Shown piece by piece: positions 24,401 through 64,000 of a DNA stretch of 64,000 nucleotides. Position numbers and translations under genes: made by a program. Every line of letters begins with the position of its first letter. Within the stretch, counting starts at the first letter, position 1. Below the pieces are notes generated by a model, which saw only the letters and a list, made by a program, of their open reading frames with translations, had not been told where the DNA came from and did no database searches. The DNA is from Bugula neritina (Eukaryota; Bryozoa; Gymnolaemata; Cheilostomatida; Bugulidae): the NCBI GenBank assembly GCA_964035545.1, contig OZ037768.1:16399375-16463374 (forward strand). Direction: 5' to 3'.

Positions 24401-25501
24401 TGATTAAACATTTGTTACTACACCTCCGATCTTAGGCTTGTGCCATATTGGAGGGTCCAGAGAATGTTCCAACTAAAGGAGTTATGTCCCCCATAGATAT
24501 GCAGTCAAAGCTTGGGTTCATGTCTAGATCTGAGAGCAGCTTCTACAGCTAATGTGAACTGCAGCTAGTTATTTGAGATACAGTTCTCTTACTCATGTTT
24601 ATATATATTTGTTTTTTATTGAGGGCCCCCTTTATGCAAATGAATTTGTTTTTTAACTGATGCCACTTGTTCTACTGAGACAGGTTTTTATAGCCAATAC
24701 TTATCAAATAATTGCTTGTCTATTTTTAGAGTTTGATGCATTCAGAACAAGTGGCTACACGAATATGATCCCATCCGATCTGTTCACCAACATCAGTAGC
24801 AGGAACATGTCTGGTAGTCAGCCGTACGACAACATGTGGGCGAGCAGACAATCCCAACAAATCTACACAGGTATGCTGGTGTATTGCATCTATTACTTAC
24901 ATCTACTACTACTATTTATATCTACTACTTACTATTTACATATACTACTTACTATATATATCTACTACTTACTATATTTACATCTACTACTTACTATATA
25001 TATCTACTACTTACTATTTACATCTACTACTCACTATATTTACATCTACTACTTACTATTTATATCTACTAAAAGTTTACTGCAGTAGGCAGTGCACTGT
25101 TAAGTTAGATCATAAATTTCATATATACTCTACGGCCTGCATGGGTATAGTATTTGTTGTAACTAAAATTTACTTTAAGGATGTTTGTGTGTATGTTCAA
25201 GGTTTTACTTTTTAGTTGGGCACTAAGTACGTTTTCAAGATATACAATTTGTAACTTTTAGTTTAACAAGGGTGGTTTAGTAACAGTTTCATGCATTCTG
25301 TTTGTAGGGAGGCATGGTGTGATTAGAGAAGGGCTAACTAGCCCGTGGATACCCGACGGATGGTCATGGGGTGGGGTGGTCAGTGACCACTGCCCTATAT
25401 GGGTAGAATACTTTGTTGACAAGGACTTAGATTCCGGCACAGCTGGTGAACTTGAAGGTATTGTGCTCACTGCTGCCCCCTCTTTGCCAAATGAGCCGTA
25501 A
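18486..25501 (+). CDS. EEPD1: EEPD1 (endonuclease/exonuclease/phosphatase family domain-containing 1)
   Basis: EEPD1 is a membrane-anchored protein with DNA-binding helix-hairpin-helix motifs and an exonuclease/endonuclease/phosphatase (EEP) domain. In vertebrates it is linked to stalled-fork repair and to cholesterol efflux. Six exons join in frame to 581 aa (human about 569): 18486-18643, 18985-19749, 21235-21532, 22495-22684, 24730-24870, 25308-25501. The start MGGCNS fits N-myristoylation at Gly2 plus a palmitoylatable Cys4, in a good CCATGG context. HhH region 1 is about 50-110 (NTASEEELMTLPG), and HhH region 2 is about 143-205 (VNVNTSNVFQLMKVKGIG). The EEP domain runs from about 275 to 540, with ASWN (279-282), FQE (314-316), GDFN (461-464) and a closing SDHCP. 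The WSWGGV block is also typical. Exon junctions fall inside conserved motifs (INI|NTA, ENG|FGL), which supports the splice choices. The terminal 35-40 residues after the EEP fold are not conserved. Confidence 0.93.
22648..22730 (+). promoter_or_regulatory. EEPD1: Duplicated 5' splice site at the end of EEPD1 exon 4
   Basis: The last 20-odd bases of exon 4 together with its CAAG|GTAGGA donor are repeated in tandem with a 37-bp period, giving donors at 22684/22685 and 22721/22722. Using the first keeps the frame and matches the family. Using the second adds 37 bp, shifts the frame and stops at 22711-22713 after RTLLQHVP, which would cut off the last third of the EEP domain. Confidence 0.8.
22835..23030. 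repeat. Degenerate ACT/AGT triplet tract in EEPD1 intron 4
   Basis: About 200 bp of jumbled ACTAGT, AGTAGT and TACTA words. The plus-strand reading frame at 22783-23022 is a product of this composition. Confidence 0.75.
24885..25072. repeat. Minisatellite in EEPD1 intron 5
   Basis: About eight imperfect copies of a 20-24-bp unit of the form CATCTACTACTTACTAT, starting about 15 bp after the exon 5 donor. Hydrophobic frames read through it in more than one phase and are not genes. Confidence 0.85.
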
Positions 25502-28319
25502 AGTTACACCTCCCTCCTCCAGGTTTGTATAAATTTCATTGAGATTGTATGTGACTAAGCAGTTTCAGAATACCGCTACTAAAGTAAATAATATTTCTAA
25601 AAGATAAAAATCAACAAATAACTTCTTGGCGTTAGAACACTTCTTGGAATGTAACTGTTTGCCACATTCAGGAATTTCTGTTCATGTTTTCCTGCTTTGT
25701 TATATTTCTTGTAAAGTATTTACTGTTTGTTTGCAGGTTTCACTCTCTCTCTTCTTGCCAAACACCACCCCAAACTAGTCACAAGTCCTCTGTGGTTTTC
25801 TAATGTCTTCTAATCTGATATTAAAGTGAAGGAAATGTTTTAGCGAATTGACGCTATTTTGGGATTATCTTGTAACTTTTTTCTAAGACTAAAATAGTTG
25901 TATGGTGAATAATGTGTTTTAAACTGTTAAAATTTTTAGCTAATCATAAAAAAACTGTCTAATTTACTGGTTGCAGCTAATAAGCGTTTGAGATATTTTA
26001 TTGCCAAGTTTTACGTATCTATTAAGGTTCGTTATTTCTTTGAGAAAGTGGTCAAGCCTTGGGTTTGATACTCTTCTTTACAAACTGCATACTGGGAGAG
26101 TCATGCGAAAATAGTAATAAATTTATAGTAGTATGTGTTGTAATTGACAGAGCTCATAAGACACCATTTCATCAGTCAAATGAATTTAATAACAGTACTT
26201 TAGATCTTTAACTATGAAATAATTTGTTTAAATTATATTATATTAACATTTAAAAAATGTATGGTCAGCTGTAAAATAATATATAAGCAATTGTTATTGT
26301 GCAATGAGACAGGTTTGCTGTTGAATTTATGTTATTTATGGTTCCAAATATTAATTTGCAAAATTGAGCTTTATGTTTGTTAATTTAGAAACTATATTGC
26401 TTTTATATTTCAATTGAGATTTTATCACTGTCTCTTGTCGAACGTAATGTTAGTAAATTTTATTTATATTATCTATTAAATTCGCTTCTATATGCTGAGT
26501 TATGAAACTTTTTTTGTAATAGATATTGAGTAAAATATCAGTATTATCAACAGAGTATAGCCAGTAAATGCAAATAAATTGTATATACATTTAACTCTAT
26601 ATTGTATTCATTAGTTGTTTTAATAAAATTGCAAATACATGTTTTCCTAGGTTGGAATGCCTGATATGTATAAATTTAGGCATATTTACATGATGTGTCA
26701 TTGTAATACCAATGATTACCTTGTGTTAACATACAATATTCATTAATTTCAACTCCCACGCAGAATTTAGCAATAATATGGCGGTGTTGATTATGTATAT
26801 ATAAGGTCATTTTATCTTTAAACATAAGTAAGGTAAAATATCAGAAAAAACAGCTATAATCTAAATTATTGAAAACAAGGACTGCAGTTAATATTATATT
26901 ATGTTCAAATTGTTACCCAATTGCATTCGTGCGAATTATAGAGACTATATTCATGTTATATAATATTCAAGTCATAATATGTTATCTTAAGCTACCATAA
27001 TGTAGAGGCAAGCTTAAATTTTGTGTGAAGAAATGCCAAGATCCTACATTTATAAGTCTCTGTGAAAATATTCTGGTAATGGTTATATATCACTAAGGGA
27101 ACATTCAAAATTAATTTCCAATGTTTTATGTACATTGAAGATGCTATCTCGGGTAAAACTTTTGCACCTGCTATAAAAGAAACCAGTGAGTGAAATTCCA
27201 AAAGAACAGGTGTATTAAAACTGTAAATATAATAGTTATCTCTTTGTTCACTAGGGCTATCTCAGGCTTTGTGGTTGGGGAAGTTTAGTTGAGGGCCTGC
27301 CTGCTGCTCAGCATTCTGCTATGCCTCAGTCTCCATTTCGCGTGTAGCATTTGAATAGGCTTAATTCAATGAACAATGCCCCCCTCCCCTGTATTTTGTA
27401 ACTATCTGATGTGTCTTAGTTTTAGTTTCAGCCATTTTGAATAGTCAGTAGTCACAAATTTAGCAAATTGTATGTCAGCAGTAAACCAAAGATCAGTAGA
27501 AACTCATTTTTTTAACTTTTTATTTGGTTGCATAAATTCCTGTATTCCATATTTTATATTCCATACACTGATATTTTGCATTTTACATCACCTACATTTA
27601 TGAGTTTTATCTGCATTTTATTTCTGTATTAGTATGCTTTATCAAACCTACAAGTTTACGTAGGTTTCAAGGTCTATTAGATCTGAAAGGTCTAAAATCT
27701 AAATGGTCTATACTCTATAGTCTATTAGATCTACAATAAAGAGCAGTGAGACAACTCCATGCAGCGCACTGACACCTTTACATAGCACAATCAAAATCCA
27801 GTACAGTAAAACCTCGACCAGAGTGAAATACTCTACAAAAACTCTTTATTATTACCACTAATATAATAAAAGTAAGGATGTTTCCTGCTGTAGCATGAGT
27901 AGCATGTAAATTTTTATAGTACGTAAGATGTTACAGTATGTAATATTCCTCTTTTCTATGAGTGTTACTGAGCGAAAGTTGTAAAACCTGATCTCTTCAA
28001 ACCGGCCTGTGCACTCAGGTGATTCCTTATGGCTTATATGAATCCATCTACAATTATTTTATAGAGTTGTCCTACCCAAAAAACAGGTTGGAATAACTAG
28101 ATTCAGCTGATCAGTTTATTATTGTTTCATCGAAGTAAATTAATTTTCATTTTAATTGAATATGAAAATGATTATATCTGTTTTATTTTTGTTTTGAAAC
28201 TTTTGTATTGTTTCACTAGTGATTCCTGGTTACTCTTGATGATTACACTGATTTTGTTTGTTTTAGAGTCAGTACCAATCTAGTATAAATATAATACCGA
28301 TCTTAATCTAAAAATAAAA
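25502..28319. other. EEPD1 3' region and intergenic sequence
   Basis: A candidate polyadenylation signal AATAAA lies at about 26116, and further ones near 26573 and 26622. Beyond that, AT-rich sequence with no spliced coding potential. A minus-strand frame at 26992-27201 shows no family motif. Confidence 0.45.
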
Positions 28320-28935
28320 GTATAAGATTAAGTATAACTAATACTAATAGTAATACTAATAGTAATAGTAGTATAATAATATCAATTTAATAATTAAAAT
28401 GATAATCACAAATATATTGAAAATCGTAATGATAATCCATTAATCATAACTAATAGTAATAACTAATAAGTAATAATAATAATATTACTCACTAGTCACT
28501 AATTACTAATAGTAATAGTAATACTAATACTAATAGTAATAATAAGAATAATCATAAACCTAATGGCTAATACTACTACTAATAGTAACTCACTAACTGT
28601 AATAGTAACACTAATGTAATAATAATATCATCATGCTCATAGTCATAGTCATAGTGAATCATTGAATGCGATACTAAATTTAATAATCGTAATCAGAATG
28701 ATAATCATAATGTCTAGCTCCAAAAGTAAAAGTAAGAGTAAGTATAATCACTAATCAGTAATCACTAATCATAATGTCATACTCATACTCATAGTGATAG
28801 TAATTTGATAGTGATGATGATACTATTACTATGTCCTTGTTTGTAGTACTATTAGTAGCAGTACTAATAGTAATAATAATGGTAATGATGAGCCCACTCA
28901 TCATGACTTTTGTATCTGATTCACTTTCAGACTTC
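28320..28935. repeat. Degenerate AAT/ACT word tract
   Basis: About 600 bp of AATAGT, AATACT and ATCATA-type words in both orientations, the same class as 4039-5150. Reading frames on the minus strand through it (28755-28937) are composition artefacts. Confidence 0.7.
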
Positions 28936-29850
28936 ACTTTTCAGTAATTAAGTTTAACTCACTAATTCTTGTTATGGTTACCAAATTGAAATTGATAATT
29001 GTCATTATAATTATGATTCTGTTTAATTATATTATATTATATTATATTATAATTATTGAAGTACAATAACAATGATTAATGAGTATCACAACAATATGGG
29101 TATGGCAATGAACATGCCGATCACAATAGTCAACAACTACAAATATAAGTATAACGTAAGCTGATGGTGATACAATGACTTGAACTATAATATAGTTATA
29201 CTTATAGTTTAAATATAAGATTAATCCAATAACTATAAGTATAAGAATTTGCATTAATTTGAATTATTTCCAGAAAGTGATTCAAAATTGTCAAGCATTG
29301 TTAATTGGTTGAGCATATCAATAATTTTAGCTAGTTTACTTGAGCAATAGAATTTTAAGCAATGGAGTAAGTAATTGATTCACCATAACTCAGACCCAGT
29401 TTTTATTTTAATATTGTTATTAGCATTAATGCTGTAAATTAGTAATTTGAAAATAACATTTAATTTTGATTGTACCAAAGTCAGCTCTATGTTTTATTTC
29501 AAAATAGGCGTGTTTATTTTAGTCTGGTATTTATATAATTAATTTTTACTCTCCACAATGATAATTTTAAATTTCTAGTCTAGGTTCACACTATCAATGA
29601 CAATTATAGCATTAGTTACAAAATCATATTTATTTTAAAGCCAACTGATCAAGGTATCAATTGTCCAATGAATAATGACAACATTTGTTAAAACTTTTAT
29701 CAGCTTGCAATCTGAATATTGTGAAGAGTGAGATTCAAAAAGAGTAGTTTTAAATGTCGATTGTTACAGGGTAAAAATTGAAGTCTCGGACTTCGTCATC
29801 GTTATGAGATTACAGACTCTGCTGAATGTTGGTGGTATAACCTTTAAACT
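28936..29850. other. Upstream region of the KAT2 gene
   Basis: AT-rich sequence holding a TATAT(A)n block at about 29030-29055 and, nearer the start codon, the probable 5' UTR and promoter. I cannot place the transcription start. Confidence 0.4.
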
Positions 29851-39601
<9,751 letters not shown>

Positions 39602-39681
39602 ACTGTGTAGTGTCTCTGTGTATAAGCCTGCCTATGGTTTTGTAGATATCGTATATATTACATTATTCCTCATTATAGTCT

Positions 39682-39746
39682 AATAAATACCATTTTTTGT
39701 GGGGAAGGGGTTTCTCATAATATTTGAATTTTAATGTTGCAATAAA
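39682..39746 (+). terminator. KAT2 polyadenylation signals
   Basis: Two canonical AATAAA hexamers, at 39682-39687 and 39741-39746, lie 81 and 140 bp after the KAT2 stop codon. The first is followed by a T-rich, then GT/G-rich stretch suited to a downstream element. Confidence 0.6.
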
Positions 39747-41139
39747 ATATTGTAATTATATTAAATTTTGAAAATAAACTACAAAAATAATATTAATCTA
39801 AACTGTGTTATATAAATAAAAAATATATGTCATCATGGTGTATTATAACCAATGGTGGGTGGCTAAGCATAAAAAGCTATCGATAATCTTGTATAATAAT
39901 TTCTTTCCGCTGTTATCTTGAATAGAAAAACTTCTAATCTTATGACAAAGCTGTAGTAGTGGCCCTGCAAGAGAAAAAAACTTGTGCAAGTAAAATGTAT
40001 TCCCTGTTGTAAAAGGAGACAACCATCTCTACTCTCAAAAAAGACCATAAAATGTTACAAGCATATTCAATGGTCCAAAAATATTTTTTCTCCTTGAATG
40101 TAATAAATTATTAGATATAGTTTTTGTCTACCATGGAAATATAATTCACTTACTGTAATGTTTCCTGACTTTGTCTAGCATTTAGTGATTCTCCAGAGAC
40201 TGAAAGTACAGTATAACTATTAATTTCCTCTTTGTAGAAAGAACCAGATAAACTATGGTCCAAGTTAATTTATAAGTTACACATTGTTGGCTAATCAGTA
40301 AGCAGCAGGCAACAAAAATATGGAAATGAATAAAACACCCCATAAATGCACTTCTTGATAACAAAAAGGCACAGGTATCACAAATCTCTCACGAAAGCTA
40401 TGCGTAGTAATAAATAACTGTTTTCAGGTGATTTAAGATATAAATGTAAAAACAGGCACATTATTAAAATATAGACAACTTACTGTGAGAAGTCGCTACA
40501 CCAAATACTTTTTCAATTACTGTTTCCACTCTGCTGTCAGTTATGATTGTACTTCTACAAAGTATTTCGAGGACATTTAAGGGTAGTGGTTGAAATAATG
40601 TTGGGACTCAATAAAACAGAGCTTAACTAGCCAACCAAATTTGAAAACAGCTCTTGAAACAGAAGGTTGAAATGAATACCTGCCACAACTGGGTAGTAGT
40701 TAACATAAACATAATCCTACGTGACAATCCTGATCTACCTACCAACTAGATAAGTACAAACTATTGTTTTTTAAGTTTGACTTGCTCACACAAATCAAAC
40801 TGCGCCTGCCTAAATATTGAGATCAACTACTGGCTCATTGCTTGTGTTATTTGAAAAATACTCTCGGTTGAAGCACAATGTTGTTACTGTATTCATAGTT
40901 TGGCTTTTTCGGCAATACTGATCATGGCTTTACTTGAAACAAAACTGAACCTAGTTCATCTAATTTTTATATTCCCGAGTCAGCAAATCTGATTATACCA
41001 TTCTACACCTGTAGCTCATGACTCTTCAAAATTGCCAATATTTATCATTGAAAACTTATTTGACCAAAGTAATACCTACTAATACATTACAATATTTGGT
41101 ACCGGTAAGAGTACATTTTAAACACCATACATAAAGCTT
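39747..41139. other. Convergent 3' intergenic region
   Basis: Lies between the end of the plus-strand KAT2 gene and the end of the minus-strand small membrane protein gene, so it probably holds the latter's 3' UTR. Minus-strand frames at 39863-40048 and 40182-40364 have no supporting splice or family evidence. Confidence 0.5.
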
Positions 41140-41796
41140 TTAAGGCTTATAGTACCGATTTTGACTATCAGCTTGATTTGACTCCTTTTTTATTGAGCCA
41201 AACTTTGATTTTTCAGAAGAATGCATGACAGCTGAATCCATCCCTACAACGGCTGCTGTTAAAAGAAGGCGTATACTTTTGTAAGTGGGCATAGTATCTC
41301 GAGACCTGGAATTGCCCATTATAGGTATGGCAAACTTGCAATAGATGTAAAAGGCTCCCACCACGAAAATCATTACTGCAAATAATAAATTAACTTTAGT
41401 AGACCTGCTAAATTATTTTAGTATAATATCAAAGATGTTTAATTTAATGGACAACAACTACAAGAAAATATATTATAAAATGATGTAAACTTTATTTGTC
41501 TAAATATGTAAATTTTTGAAGTCTTGTTTAATAAAAACCTATAGTTTGTTAATGGAATAAGTATACCATTAACATTTGATTTGATTATAGCCTAGTTCTC
41601 AAAAGCTATGTGTTATGTGCACCTCCACGTCTTTTAAGTATGTTTTAGTAGAAACATATATGTATAATACTAGTACGCTACCCAGTGTTGTAAAGCTTGT
41701 GACTACCACCACAAATCCGGGTCCATTAAGAAAAGTATGCTGTCGCGGAGTTGAAATATGAGGAAAAGCTGTTGTAGTATTAATACCCAAAGTCAT
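41140..41796 (-). CDS. Predicted small single-pass membrane protein, unknown family
   Basis: Two exons, 41796-41682 and 41375-41140, joined by a GTAGCG donor and a TTTGCAG acceptor in matching phase 1, give 116 aa. The first part is polar, with a possible N-glycosylation site (NTTT, residues 6-9). Residues about 26-51 (GPGFVVVVTSFTTL, then VMIFVVGAFYIYC) form one hydrophobic helix built across the splice junction. The rest is a basic then polar tail with Ser/Lys-rich SSEKSKFGSIKKES and the end NRYYKP. A TAA stands in frame 9 bases before the ATG, and no acceptor lies between them, so this ATG is the likely start. The lack of a signal peptide suggests a type III or signal-anchor topology. I do not recognise the family. 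It could also be the 3' part of a longer gene, or lie on the same transcript system as the gene ending at 42346, about 550 bp upstream. Confidence 0.5.
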
Positions 41797-42345
41797 GATT
41801 TATAGATTCAAAGTCGATCATCAAAAGTTGGCTTAAAAACAAAGATTTATGTAGACTCTGTGTAAAGCTTTCTGCCTAACAATAAAGTAAACTTTCCCAC
41901 AATTTAAATCTGCAATATAACTTTTCTTTGTTATTGCTGCGTATTAATAATTATAAAGATATTGTTATTTTATACGCATGTATGCATCACCAATTGTCAT
42001 ACTTTCAGTTATAAAAACATAAAACCATTTGGGTATTTTCACAACATTTGAATATATTATATTTTTTTTCCAGCAGACTTAAAAACCAAGCCATATGTCA
42101 TAAAGTTTTGTGGATATTAATAATTACAATATGAATATTATTAAAAACAGTTATCTTATCAACCTAAAAAGATTCGCATAGTACTAATTATTTTAAACAT
42201 TTCTTATCATTTTTAACCACAACAATAATAACATTTTTGTGAAAATAGCAATAAGTTCAAGTTTCATTAGCTTATTGCAGTATAGTAAAAAGTGGTGTTT
42301 AAATTTTGGCATAGCAGTTCACACACAGCGCTTGTAGGTTGATAT

Positions 42346-63589
<21,244 letters not shown>

Positions 63590-64000
63590 TACATCAGTTT
63601 CCGTCAATACCAGAACAAGAGAAAAGTGTGGTGAAGGTTGTGTGGTGAAGAGAAGCTAATGTCTGCCACATAAACACAACTCGTCCAGCAAACTGAGCTG
63701 CTAACAAATCTACAACCACAAAATATCAATACTGCATTAAAAATTCATTCTTCAGAACAAATAAGGATGACGTAAAATTCAATAAATTCATACAATTGTT
63801 TTAAACACTGTGTTATTGATCAGCTAAGTAACAATCAATATAAGCATCCTTTCAAAAGAACTTGCTGATAATTGTATAATAAAAGCCACATTAATATCGC
63901 CATTTTACATTTTATACCTACTGCATTCTCGGCGTGATATAGCGTGATTATATTACAAGCTTTCTTCAGCTCTTTTTGATACCAATTAATATCCAAGTGT

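Overview
The window is AT-rich, intron-dense nuclear DNA from an animal. Every coding unit I can support is split by short GT-AG introns. The genes are metazoan families: nibrin, a kappaB-Ras GTPase, EEPD1 and a PCAF/GCN5 acetyltransferase with the animal-type N-terminal homology region. tRNA-derived SINE, LINE and hAT-type remnants and many intronic minisatellites also fit an invertebrate genome. I suspect a lophotrochozoan, but nothing here proves the phylum.

Layout. 1-1638 (minus): the first two coding exons of nibrin; the rest of the gene runs off the left edge. 1640-6100: intergenic, holding two fold-back elements, a hAT-type MITE with a perfect 8-bp target duplication, and a long tract of degenerate triplet-like repeats. 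6100-7632 (plus): complete 6-exon NKIRAS-like gene (200 aa). 7633-18485: no convincing gene; a SINE, a decayed LINE, a 16-bp tandem repeat and a possible DNA-transposon remnant. 18486-25501 (plus): complete 6-exon EEPD1 (581 aa). 25502-29850: intergenic, with another degenerate repeat tract. 29851-39601 (plus): complete 16-exon KAT2-type acetyltransferase (783 aa). 41140-41796 (minus): a probable small two-exon single-pass membrane protein. 42346-63589 (minus): a 37-exon gene for a predicted 1876-aa secreted protein. That protein has a signal peptide, a disordered pro-region ending in a furin-type RFKR site, about eight cysteine-poor beta-sandwich-like repeats, a discoidin (F5/8C) domain and a cysteine-containing C-terminal tail.

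Four of the genes are housekeeping or regulatory: DNA-break sensing (nibrin), repair or membrane-linked nuclease function (EEPD1), NF-kappaB modulation (NKIRAS) and histone acetylation (KAT2). I see no sign of a shared operon-like unit. The least familiar object is the large secreted modular protein. Its repeats look like the DUF11-type modules of prokaryotic surface proteins, yet they sit in a thoroughly intron-rich animal gene. All exon models were made by eye from splice signals, reading phase and remembered protein families; no alignment or transcript data were available.
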